Shown here: positions 1-9,701 of the stretch, in pieces | Numbering within the stretch: position 1 is the first letter of the stretch | How the letters are laid out: every line of letters begins with the position of its first letter | Origin: Saccoglossus kowalevskii | Lineage: Eukaryota; Hemichordata; Enteropneusta; Harrimaniidae | DNA: 15,959 bases | NCBI RefSeq assembly: GCF_000003605.2 | Contig: NW_003107090.1 | Coordinates: 540,441 to 556,399 of the forward strand | Direction of reading: 5' to 3' | Position numbers and translations under genes: made by a program | Notes under the pieces: generated by a model | Told to the model about the DNA's origin: nothing | Databases searched by the model: none | The model's input: the letters and a program-made list of their open reading frames with translations, nothing else

Positions 1-1567
1 CCAAAGACCAGTAATCAACGGTGAAAACGTAAAAGTGATCAGTCAGGACAAGAACACAAATTGACTAACAGCGATGATTCTACAAAACCCGCTCCTACAC
101 TTCGCAGATCGCTGAGAAAGCCAGTTCCACACAAAATACTTGATTTGTAATCTAGAGACATTCGCTTAGTCGATTCATAACATTTAAAGTATATCTCAGA
201 CTTTTGAACTCTTGACATTCATCGTGATTCTTGTTGTTTGTTATTATTCGTTACTCGATAAGATCTATACAATGTTAGATTTATTCGTTTACAAAATGAT
301 AGTTCGTATACAACAAATGTTATCAGATCAAAATTTGTATTGTGAGATTTTTAGTATCCACAAGGAAGGGGATGTAATGTCCTATATCATTATTTATGCA
401 TGACCTTTGACATCACACGATATGTTACTATAGTGATGACTCTGTAGCATTATGGGATACCTGAACGGCATGGCCGCCATCAGTTGTCAATAAATATATG
501 TCTATCCAAAACAGAGCTTCTTGAGTTGATTTATCAATACAGACGTTACAGTATATGATAAAGGGAAGTTGTGCAACCAAATTTGCCGAGTTCGCAGTTT
601 TTCGCCAATAAAAAAATTACTGAGGCAAAAACTCACGGTTTTCATAATTTTTGTAATAAAGACATTATTCTCTTTCAATAATCCGCCCAAAACAGGAACA
701 TTTCTACTAATTTTTGTGTTTTTTCGACTTTTTTCGAAAAGCCTGCGATTAGGCTGCGAAAGTAGAACATTCCAGAGAGGTTGAAACGGAAGAGCTAAAC
801 TTAACGCGTAAAAATAGAACGCGTATTTTGACCTCTATGTGGCCAACAAATGGCTGAACACAATACGTTTGCGGTCGTTGCCAAAGAGCCCCGCGTCCAT
901 CGCCTGGCCATGCTCTTCCGTATGAAAAATATCTCAAAATTTACTCGGACACGAGTCATAATTTTCAACCAAAAAATCAATAACCGTCTATTTCAGTGGA
1001 ACACAAACCCAAAATGGGAAATGTGCAGTAGGACATTTCACAGGCACTTTAAGTACAATCAGTCACAAAAAGATCAGGGAAATTATAGTGGTGAAATTTA
1101 CGATGACACTAATTGCATGTTATTTCAAGATGAAATGAAATGAAATGAACTATGTGGATTGAAAATATCACTAATGTAGACAATTGTATGCATCTTTTTT
1201 ACAGTGTTTAGAAATGTTACCAGTCATGAATGTTTTTTATGGGGCTTTGCTAGCCAATCCAAAAAAAGGTTAAAGATCTTGCTATTTTATTGTAATTTAA
1301 ATTTCAATGTGGTCAATAAAGCATTTGGAAGGATTGACATGATAAAACTTACGTGTTCTGCATGTCAATACATCACAAGAACACTGTTTAGTAATGTGGT
1401 CTCCTGACAAAAAAATGATCACGTATTTTAAACAGAGTCCTTTTATGCACCTTTGGCTCTTTTGTTATTCATAACATAAATTAACACGTTTCGCACCATA
1501 TCCCTAAGACTTGCCGTCCCACGTATAGCAGCCCTGTATGGCCAGCATCTTGTTAATGTAATTAACT
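1..1567. other. Upstream non-coding region of the LicD-family gene
   Basis: I see no supported gene here. Short open frames at 569-784 and 850-1143 have no recognisable domain and look like chance. Possible control words, all weak, are a palindromic CATGGCCGCCAT (469-480, containing a YY1-like ATGGCGGC on the minus strand) and a heat-shock-element-like GAAcaTTCcaGAG (765-777). A core promoter for the gene starting at 1568 could lie in this stretch, but no TATA box or initiator can be assigned with confidence. An extra 5' exon cannot be excluded. Confidence 0.4.
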
Positions 1568-1869
1568 ATGCCAGCAGACTCAATGTATTTTTTGTGTACA
1601 CTTATTCACACACAGAATGACGTATCGGCCGGGAAAAAAGTCATATGTCTATCGGTATCGTTGTTGCTGACACTAATACTGCTGAACAGAACACATTTTC
1701 ACAATTATATTCGAATGAAAAGTGGAGAATGCTTTTTAACAGATGAACAACTGTCTTCCCTTCGATATCTAGTCCTTGAAGTGACACGATCACTGGATGC
1801 ATTGGGCGTGGTCTATTGGTTGGATTACGGGACACTTATTGGAGCAATCAGAGAAGGCGGTATCATGAG
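1568..1869 (+). CDS. LicD-family (fukutin/FKRP-like) protein, exon 1
   Basis: This is the first coding exon of a 255-residue protein, join(1568..1869, 5422..5887). Seen: ATG at 1568 has A at -3 and follows an in-frame TAA at 1559-1561. A hydrophobic stretch at residues about 24-39 sits behind a Lys-Lys pair, like a type II signal anchor. A LicD signature follows at residues 84-101 (YWLDYGTLIGAIREGG..). The frame would stop at 1871 if unspliced, but a GT donor lies at 1870-1871. Known: LicD/fukutin-like enzymes transfer phospho-polyols or phosphocholine onto glycans, usually in the ER or Golgi of animals. Inferred: this copy is a small secretory-pathway transferase, substrate unknown. The start is uncertain. 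An acceptor-like CACACAG at 1609-1615 could instead begin this exon at 1616, with the true N-terminus on an unseen upstream exon, and Met-6 and Met-50 are alternatives. Confidence 0.8.
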
Positions 1870-2149
1870 GTGAAATATTTCATTTGCGTCCACCATTCAT
1901 AGCAGATTGTGCTTACTAAGACTTGACTAGTGTTCTGAAATTATGAATTTAAACTCTTGAATTATAAGAAACCTGATTTATTACTGATTTATGTCTGATA
2001 ATTTCAAAAAGTCTACCTGTGATATACATATTTTGTATTTAGTCATAATTGGAGTAGCATAGTGATATAAATGCAAACAAACAAATATACATATAACAAC
2101 AATACATACATACATGTGTTGTAATGAGTAACATATTTCAGTATAGGGA

Positions 2150-2945
2150 GATAAAAATTAAAAAATAAAGCTGCAAGCAGCCTCAACGGGACCCAATCTT
2201 TCAGACATCTGTTTCATAAGTATGAGATCATGTGATTACTATTAGGGAAGTTTAATTGATCAGTATCATGAGGTCAAAATGCATCTATTGATGAGTCATG
2301 TTCCTATGCATATTAATGAGGTCATATATATTCATCTTTTATCTCAGTCGCATCTTATGTTCAAAGTCTTCATTATGGCAATGGTTACATGTCCCATTTG
2401 TAAACAGTGTTTGAGATATAACAGTTATGTGCACATTAATGAGTTCGTATGCTCATACATGGTAACATTTTAGTCATGTTTCTTATTCAATTTCTTAATA
2501 ATAGCACAGGATGTATTTCTTCATCTGTATCAGAGCTTGAGATATTATAGTTATGCATGTTGATGAGGTTAGACAACCCCGCTAGATTGGCCCAAACCGT
2601 GGGACCAAGCCAGACATGTGGTATTTCAAAGAAAAATGCATCTCAAAGATTACAGACAGACAATATGACTGATAATATTATATCTTTCTCATAAAAAGTG
2701 TTTTGGCTTTACAAGCTACATACAAAATATTAAGTTGATTGGCCAAACAAATACCCAATCTTTTGTACATTTTTGCAAAGAAGCAAAGATGGTGTCAAAA
2801 ACACGTGACCGATCAAAATAATTTTATTTTTCTCTTACAGAGCTTTGGCCATACAGAATATATGCAAAATATCAAGTTGATTAGTCATGAGAACAGATGC
2901 CCCAATTTTTCGCCAGTATTTGTTTAAAATCAAAGATGGCGGCCA
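2150..2945. repeat. Old dispersed repeat with internal duplicated modules
   Basis: The block begins near a perfect 12-bp palindrome, GCTGCAAGCAGC (2170-2181). It contains three diverged copies of a TATGCATATTAATGAGGT-like word at 2305, 2426 and 2552, a spacing of 121 and 126 bp. The last two are preceded by TTGAGATATAACAG-like sequence. A second module of about 145 bp occurs twice: AAGTTGATT at 2732 and 2874, and CAAAGATGG at 2784 and 2931. No transposase frame is visible. A non-autonomous mobile element or old satellite-like dispersed repeat is the simplest reading, but I cannot name the family. Confidence 0.55.
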
Positions 2946-3154
2946 AACCATGGGACTTATCATCAAAATTACTATGGCAATTGATAAATGGTAATTAGTG
3001 GGTTTTATTTTAAACTTGGCCTAGAAAATGTTGTAGTGTCTTCCGTTTCAATACTTAAATGACTTAGGGACGACGTCAAAAGATCGATGTCAGATAAAAA
3101 CATTATTTGCTTTAGTCATTATGTTATTGACCCACTATGCATATAATTTATTGA

Positions 3155-4005
3155 CCTGTTGACAGTTGTTTTTTGTACAGTTGTCACTTGTTGAAATGTT
3201 GATAAGTCACTGCTTGTATGTTTGTAGTAGTGAGTTGTCGACTCACTGTATATATGTAGAGTTGAATCACTGACTATGTAGAGCTACTGACTTATAGTTA
3301 TAGACATAAATCCCTGCTTGTAGAGTTGTTATGTTGCTCAGTAATTGTAGTGTTGTTGAATCATTGATAGTGTCATTGAGTCACTGCATGTAACTGTTGA
3401 GTCACTTTGCTTGTAGAGTTCCTGACTCATCGCTTGTAAAGTTGTTGAGATGCTGTTGAATGCTCACACATTGATTGTAGAGTTAAATTACTTCAAGAGT
3501 TAAACAAATGTTGAGTGACAGATTGTAGAGTTTTAGACCCGCTGATTGTAAAATAACTGATGATATCGAGCCCGCTGTGACACATCTTAGGTTTGTTGTA
3601 TCACTGAATATGAAGTTTTAGGTGCATGCTTGAGTGTTGTTGACTGCTTATAGAGATGTCAATTCGCCAACTGCTGTGATAGTATAGTCGTTGATTCACT
3701 GCTTACCTGTATAAGGTTGTTGAGTCACTTTTTATCACTATTAAGTCATTGCATTGCTTGTAGCATTGTTGAGTTACTGATTACAGCCTCTGGCTGAAGA
3801 ATTGTTAGATAACCGTTTGTAGAGAGGTTTTATGTGTTGTAGGGTCATTGATTGTGGCGCTGTTGAGTCACACAGTTAGTGAGTTAGTGCTTTTAGAGTT
3901 ATTGACTCACTGAGTTGGTGACTCGTTCACTAATTGTTGATTTGTTGAGTCACTGTAGAGTTCCTGCTGGTAGTTATTGAGTCACTGGTTGTAACGTTGT
4001 TATTC
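3155..4005 (+). repeat. Degenerate 23-bp minisatellite rich in TGAGTCA
   Basis: About 850 bp are built from diverged copies of a unit close to TTGTAGAGTTGTTGAGTCAC plus a short TG(A/C)T tail, roughly 23 bp. Copies are heavily mutated and of variable length, so phase is lost in places (for example 3540-3640). The T- and G-rich strand is the + strand, the same as the host gene transcript. Exact TGAGTCA or TGACTCA words, the AP-1 core site, occur at 3377, 3398, 3423, 3721, 3864, 3903, 3946 and 3978. Confidence 0.75.
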
Positions 4006-4814
4006 CAAACTTAATAAATTAATTTCAATTTTGTTATTTTCTTCCACAGTTAGACCCTACAAGCAATTAAGGATAATATGAATGCTTCACCAAATCCTTA
4101 ATTGGTTATTTTGAAGAGTGGGTTTATTTAAATGCTGATGTTAGCTAGAGTCTTAGCTCTTACAATGATAGTATTAGATATATAATAAATAAGACAATAC
4201 TCAGTCATACGGCAGCAGTACAAGTATTTTTAAAACATGATTATCTTGGCCTAATTAAAAGTTCACGCATGTGCAACAATTTACATTTTGCTTCTTGCAT
4301 TCAAGTAAAACACATGTACATGTACCTCGAGTTCTATCATAGTTTTGAAAACAGGTTATTGCCACACCTTGGTCACACATCAGGTATAACAAAGACGTCG
4401 TAGTGAAGCAATGATTGACGAGTCTTAGTGAATAGCGCTAGACATCATAAAACAAACCATGATCCAGTCTTGCCTATGATTTACCAGACTAACTTTGTGA
4501 CATTTTAGTTTTTGCTTTCATGTACATCTATTTTCACCTGCAATCATCCATAACTATTTTTATTAGCTTAAAATGTTGCTATCATATTTAAACAATGTTT
4601 TAACAGTAATGTCTTTAATGTTGAGATCTTCAATTTGTTTGATTAATTGCTTTGCTCACCAATTCTGAAGAGCTTTCCGTATGTGTTACATATCTGGGAT
4701 GTTAATATAATCACAGTTCGTTGAACTGGAGGAGTATATCGTTGTCACCTGGTAGCGTAAATACATGCTTTATGAGTAAGATGGTCAACAGGTTACCACC
4801 CTGCACAAAGTATA

Positions 4815-5165
4815 TGTAAAATATCCAGTCAGTGCATTTGTTGTAACGAGTGCAATACATGCATTTAGTGAATAAAGTGCATTGTCTGCAGTCGATGCAT
4901 CTGGTGAATAAAGCACATTACCCGCAGTCAGTGAATCGAGTGCATTTGTTAAAGCGGTAGGGTCGTCACCTGTGCACGTGCGGGAATTGAGCCCCAAGCG
5001 TGGATAACAACACACGCTAAAACGCAAAGGCTCATGGGTAGACGCTTATTTGTGAACAATGACAAGGTCATCTGACGCATGCGCAGGTGACGACTCCCCC
5101 TCTTTAAATCGAGTACAATGCTTGAAATCACTGCACTTGGTAAATCGATTGCATTGCGATCAGAA
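4815..5165. repeat. Foldback repeat with short subterminal repeats
   Basis: GTCGTCACCTGTGCACGTGCG (4963-4983) is matched in inverted orientation by ACGCATGCGCAGGTGACGAC (5077-5096). The similarity continues outward through a TTAAAG-containing stretch on both sides and more weakly beyond. On the left, 4825-4950 holds several diverged copies of GTGCATT- and GTGAATAAAGTGCATT-like words. The spacer on the minus strand contains GGGCTCAATTCCCGC, which resembles a tRNA-type B box, but no matching A box is clear. A small foldback or MITE-like element fits, and a tRNA-derived SINE is a weaker alternative. Confidence 0.5.
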
Positions 5166-5421
5166 TTGTCAAAAACTAAATGTTTTCGTTTCATATATAG
5201 ATATCCCTTTCATATATACGGTTATTCCCGGCAAACTACAGAAATGTCACTTATTTTGACTCGCAGCGTCCGTGATGTGGCACAGTATATATTAGTTTGC
5301 CATGAATAACCTTTAAATAAATGTTATGGTACAAAAACATATATACTCTAATGGGTAATCTAAATGAGGTGATAGCGCCATGATGTGACTCACAAGTAAG
5401 ATTTTGTTTTGTTTTATTCAG

Positions 5422-5887
5422 ACATGACTCTGATGCCGATATATCTACACTACCATACGAGAAACCATACACGGATGATTTGCGTGAGCTTTTGCTTGAA
5501 TCCAAGATCAAACTCAAACCAGTACGATGCGAGGATGACAGTTGCTACAGTAGAATTCATTATAAGGAAGGAAAGCTTGACCTCTTTGAATGGAGAATAG
5601 TGGAAGGTGTATGCGATAAAGGTGAAACATGCAAAGTAATAGAACGACCACCTCATGAGCCGGACAAAGACTTTGCTTTAAGAAGGATGATTTCAAAACA
5701 TGAACGTGTTCCATTGGATTGGATTTTACCAACAACATACATACTATTTTATAGCGGCAATGTATCAATTCCTAATAATCCACATCAAGTACTAAAAAAC
5801 AGATATCCTGTTTCACATTCCATAACACTCCCATATAAATATAGTTGTTGGATTCCTTATCTATGGAGATATCTAACTGAAAATTAA
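5422..5887 (+). CDS. LicD-family (fukutin/FKRP-like) protein, exon 2 (C-terminal)
   Basis: This is the second and last coding exon. It follows a T-rich tract and an AG acceptor at 5420-5421. Splicing AG (1868-1869) to A (5422) makes Arg-101 and keeps the frame, giving HDSDADIS at residues 102-109. This is the acidic DxDxD-type motif expected right after the GTLIGAIREGG block, and it probably binds the metal and nucleotide. Further family-like landmarks are LDLFEW (153-158) and the PNNPHQVLKNRYP block (218-230), matching the conserved region near the LicD C-terminus. TAA is at 5885-5887. The frame is intact, without stops or frameshifts. At 255 residues it is shorter than human FKRP or fukutin (both over 450) and resembles compact invertebrate LicD-domain proteins. 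Catalytic activity and substrate are inferred only. Confidence 0.88.
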
Positions 5888-6011
5888 AATACATCACTTG
5901 TGAAACCACATTGTCGATGATCACGTTTGGCATGTTTATGTTTCTTGTGAACACATATTTTCATCAACAATCACAAAACAAAATTCTGAATTCCGAACAT
6001 TTGTTTAACTT

Positions 6012-6042
6012 CAAATATGGTAACATTTTGTTACCATATTTG
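6012..6042. repeat. Perfect 13-bp hairpin just 3' of the LicD gene
   Basis: CAAATATGGTAAC (6012-6024) and GTTACCATATTTG (6030-6042) are perfect reverse complements separated by the 5-base loop ATTTT. The hairpin lies 125 bp after the LicD stop codon, so it would be in the 3' UTR if transcription extends to the poly(A)-signal candidate at 6126. The right arm plus one base makes CCATATTTGG (6034-6043), a perfect CArg-box word of the CC(A/T)6GG type. Confidence 0.75.
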
Positions 6043-6125
6043 GTAAATCAAATAATATTTGTTTGAGAGTACTAGATATATGGTGTAATTATAATTGTTT
6101 TTAATTTTTATAATATTGTTTACGT

Positions 6126-6131
6126 ATTAAA
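6126..6131 (+). terminator. Candidate poly(A) signal (ATTAAA) for the LicD gene
   Basis: ATTAAA lies 239 bp past the stop codon. I saw no AATAAA in the first 600 bp downstream. Other ATTAAA words are at 5883-5888 (overlapping the stop codon) and 6295-6300, so the choice is uncertain. Confidence 0.35.
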
Positions 6132-7457
6132 TATACATGATCGAGACTTTGTACTCGTTGTTATACAAAACATAATGTTAACAAAGTGTTTTTTAAAGAA
6201 TTTTTATACGCATGGACAGTTTGTGATAAGAATATTTTAACATAATATTGTTTTATATATAATTCGTTTATTCATTGGGCACATCCCAGCTCAAATTAAA
6301 CGAGTCATTATCGATTAGAATTTCAATCGTTTACAGTATCTGTAACGTTGTTGGATTTATAAGCATTGTGTCCAGTACGTTTGCTTCTTTTAATGTTCAT
6401 AACATACCACCACTAACATAATTTCAGATTTGTCATGCTGCTTTAAACCTAGCTAGTTTTTACATTGAATTTATTAATACATTTGTAAAATATTTGTGGT
6501 ATTTCTGAAGTATTTTTAATACAAGGAATTGCGCAAATTAATATTCATTATTTATTCATGGCATTGTTTCAGGAGAACAACAAATATTTTGATTGACTCA
6601 AAAACCTCATATGATTTCAAGCTACTGATATAATCGTATAATAATTAGGAATATGTCACAAATTCTCTGCTGTATACTACAATATGAAGTTACTATGCCA
6701 TAAAGCGATTGTTTATGTAATTCGAACTTTTCCAATCGAATGTCATGGCTTGAACATGTCATACATTGACCGCTTTTCAGTTAAGTATGACAGATAATTG
6801 TGATGACCGTAACGCTGAGACAGGTCTGCTCTGCGACTCCAGAACACTGACTCGAAATTACTATATTTTGTCTACAAACCCTTGATATGTTGGTCGACAA
6901 CACTGTACGTAAACAGATTATTAACTGGAGGCTATCTGATACGTGACGCTGCACTGGTCCGTAACCAGTCCTAAGATTGGTGCACGACAACTGTGCCAGT
7001 AAAACTGCAGTCAAACTGCTTAGTTTTCTAGATTGTGTAAGGTAAATATATGGCATATGCAAAATTAATAACTAATATTCTTCATATTGTTATTTTTTTA
7101 ATAAAAGAATTCTTTCGTCTGTTTTTGTTGTTGTTGTCAGTTAAAAAAATGTGGGATCGCTAGACAAATTTGTAAATCTGTAAGTGTGACGCAAAACAGA
7201 TCGAAACTGATAATAGATGAAGACCCAGCATAAAACGTTCGTATTTAGTAAATTTAAAATTTAAAGTCAGTGTATCACATTGGAATGTATCTACGAAAAA
7301 TCTAATTGTATACAAGATTGTTAAATCGTCGATTGAAAATACATTAGATAAAAAATAAATGTAGACCTTATCAAACAGTCCGTCACAGTGATTGAACAAA
7401 AAATGAGCACTGGTTCAACGAAACTTGTAGCAATAGAAAACAATATAATGGCTGAAT

Positions 7458-7470
7458 AGGTCATAGGTCA
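7458..7470 (+). promoter_or_regulatory. Perfect DR1 nuclear-receptor-type motif
   Basis: AGGTCA-T-AGGTCA is an exact direct repeat of the nuclear-receptor half-site with a 1-base spacer, the type bound by RXR, PPAR:RXR, HNF4 and COUP-TF proteins in animals. A degenerate inverted half-site (CGACCT) follows at about 7479. There is no adjacent gene in the window, so any role is inference. Confidence 0.45.
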
Positions 7471-7730
7471 CACCGACGACCTATATTAAGATTTTATCGG
7501 TTACCCAACATCAAGTTAATAACCCGTTTGCTCACAATCTACGACCAAAATATCAAAAGTTTGGATATGGGAAGATAATACTGCGAAAGAATGGGTCACC
7601 ATATATTTTATAATCCGGATACTCCAATTCAGGTCATTTCGGAAGCAAAGTTCATGATAGAAACTAAGCTACTATTATGAAGCATTTTCATAGCATCTCT
7701 AACAACTGTACTTGTCTTTCTGATACTGTG

Positions 7731-7934
7731 ATCTTTCTTGCTTCTTCTTCTCTTTTCTGCCCTTTTTGTCTCTGTAACTTTCATTTCTGCTATTCCTTCT
7801 TTCATTTCCCTTTCAAAAACACTTTCGATTTTTTGTTGTTGCATTCACTGCTTACTTTCTTTTGTCTTCCGTTTCCTCTCCTTTAGTAATCTTCTCTTTT
7901 TTTCTGTTTTAATTTGTTTGTCTTACTTTTCTAG
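7731..7934 (+). repeat. Pyrimidine-rich tract (CT/TTC-rich)
   Basis: About 200 bp is dominated by C and T with TTC and CTTT runs, interrupted by short purine bits near 7778 (GTAACT) and 7815 (AAAAAC). It ends in CTTACTTTTCTAG at 7922-7934, which looks like a 3' splice site, but no open coding stretch follows. A diverged polypyrimidine microsatellite is most likely. The open frames in it are composition artefacts. Confidence 0.6.
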
Positions 7935-9127
7935 TCGAGCCAGTTCATCACAATCCATAATAAACTGTCCAGGCATTAATAAACATAATTAATATGCGTA
8001 ATAATAGATGTTCCGAATTTGTTCTAACTGGTGAATATCACACTGCTGTTCAGTATACTTCAGTCAAAACAATGTAATCTAGGCAACAGTGAGATACTTT
8101 ACTCTGGTGGTGAGTGGAACACTATGGTTGAATTAGGTGGTACAACAGTAATTACAATATTAAAATAACTTATTTTGATCATAAAAAGTGTTGTCATTAT
8201 GCCTTATATTATCATAGACATATCTCTGCCATTAAGATAAGCTCCTGTTTTACCAATAAAGAGAAAATATGGCATTACAGAAAGAAAAGCTTGTGCTTAC
8301 TCGTGTACATTGTGAAATTAGCTGAAATAAGGAAACATTTTACCAGGGTTAAATATGGCCATGAATAACCTTTTTGACCAAATATTAATTATTAATTCTA
8401 ACATATTAAATGCCAATCAATATTGATGAATATAAAAAGTGAAATTGTCAATGTATAATTCTTTTTCATTACTCTTGTTACATTATATGAATAAAGTTTT
8501 GATGCTTGAAAACAAAAATAGTCGTTTATTTAATATATGTCAGGTTGTTTATGAACTTGTATGTATTTTGTGGACCGTTTTCCACACACCCAAATTATTT
8601 TATACAGTAATATTATAATGTTACAACAATTTTTTAAGCAACATTTCCTCTCTAATGGGCGCTTTACTGCACATTTCCACCGAGACACAATCATATAATT
8701 TAACACAGGGAGGAGATGCTAGATGGCCAAATAAAGGAAATTATTTTAATCCAATTCATAATTTATTATGAAATTGTTTTCACGGTGATTGTGATAATTA
8801 CTTACTGTGGAATTATTATAGAGACTTTTTATACTTTTAACCATTTACATTCACCGACATATACGATTCGAATCTCTACCTTGAATGCGTCTTTTTATTT
8901 GATGTGTAGTACATTTAATAATGTTAGATATCCCACCTAAACAACAAAGTATATACATTTCCTCGTATAAACACGCAGAGGGCATTGAATTGCAGCTCCT
9001 GCTAAAACAGAGGTAACAATCTATATAATTAATAACCGCTCTGCACCTTTCGTTAATGGTTTATAATTTTGAAAAAAAATAGCACCAAAACAATTATATC
9101 TTCGCATGGCAGCGAGTAAAACCCACT
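7935..9127. other. AT-rich non-coding stretch
   Basis: I see no supported gene. An AATAAA with a following T/G-rich stretch at 8490-8495 (+) could be a poly(A) signal, but no exon leads to it. The open frame at 8716-8940 is hydrophobic AT-rich sequence without a recognisable domain. GCCATGAATAACCTTT near 8350-8370 also occurs near 5300 in the intron. Confidence 0.4.
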
Positions 9128-9445
9128 TTGTCTAATATGAGCTGCGTTCACGCATTAGCTATTCCCGAGCATTTTCGTCATCTAGCATCCACAGAGCCAG
9201 TGAAAACAACGGTTGAAAACTCTACTGAGCAGCAAAAAAAGATAACCCCCTACATCAGCAACATATATAGAGGCGGTGGCACGAAATTGTGCACGGGGCG
9301 AGATGTGCTCATCAACCTTACTAGGGGGTCCGGGGGCATAGCTCATGAAATCAAGCCCCCTATTTTGACGGGCAAATTTTGCCGACACAACGCCGATTGT
9401 CTCATAGTTGAGTTTTTGTTGCTTTCACCGGTTTATTGACCGGTG
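9128..9445. other. G-run-rich block with inverted repeats, possible transposon debris
   Basis: This block is markedly richer in G and C than its surroundings. Two overlapping inverted repeats are seen: TAGGGGG (9322-9328) with CCCCCTA (9356-9362), and GGGGGC (9332-9337) with GCCCCC (9355-9360). A further hairpin, CACCGGT (9426-9432) with ACCGGTG (9439-9445), closes the block. Open frames of about 100 (+, 9128-9439) and 68 (-, 9182-9388) residues exist on opposite strands, but I recognise neither as a family. A fragment of a repeat family is inferred, and a small unknown gene is not excluded. Confidence 0.35.
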
Positions 9446-9701
9446 TTCCACAGCAGTCTGCAAAAAAAACAAACATATAATTACATGGTACAGTGGTGAG
9501 AATTTGGTCTGTTGGGTAATTATTACATAAAAAGAAACTTTTGTTAGAATTCGGTTATTGAGAGTGTCTTTTCTTGTGCACTCAAGCATATTTATTTAAT
9601 ACACTGTGAATAGCTACGCAATATCGACTGCTACTAAAACGAAAGAGCGATGGAGCGAATCAAAAAGATCTTAAATGGGATGCATGACTATAAAATGCAT
9701 A

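Larger units (their letters stand above)
1870..5421 (+). other. Phase-2 intron of the LicD-family gene (3552 bp)
   Basis: The donor is ATGAG|GTGAAA at 1869/1870. The acceptor is a T-rich TTTTGTTTTATTCAG ending at 5421. The boundaries are supported because joining them reconstructs an uninterrupted LicD motif across the junction. The intron carries at least three repetitive blocks, described separately. Other parts (1874-2149, 2946-3150 and 4010-4780) are AT-rich and show no coding signal. Confidence 0.85.
5888..7457. other. AT-rich flank downstream of the LicD gene
   Basis: The stretch has no gene I can support. It contains the hairpin and poly(A)-signal candidates listed separately. The rest is AT-rich sequence with scattered stops in all frames. 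The minus-strand open frame at 6781-7062 has no recognisable motif and no splice context. Confidence 0.5.

Noticed and set aside
850-1143. 97-residue open frame upstream of the LicD gene
   Set aside because: No recognisable domain, no splice links to other frames, and AT-rich composition in its second half. It could be an unknown short gene but there is no positive support.
2279-2473. Open frame of 64 residues in the intron
   Set aside because: It lies within a dispersed repeat and spans duplicated non-coding modules.
4981-5040. tRNA gene on the minus strand suggested by a B-box-like word
   Set aside because: The T-stem pairs poorly, no cloverleaf forms, and no A box is evident. At most a tRNA-derived SINE trace.
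6781-7062. 93-residue minus-strand open frame
   Set aside because: No motif, no signal peptide pattern and no splice context. Length is compatible with chance in this region.
7629-7992. Overlapping open frames on both strands, Lys/Arg/Glu-rich (-) or Phe/Leu/Ser-rich (+)
   Set aside because: They reflect the polypyrimidine tract composition and show no domain.
5299-8370. GCCATGAATAACCTTT shared by about 5300 and about 8355
   Set aside because: The flanks do not align, so it is probably coincidence rather than a repeat family.
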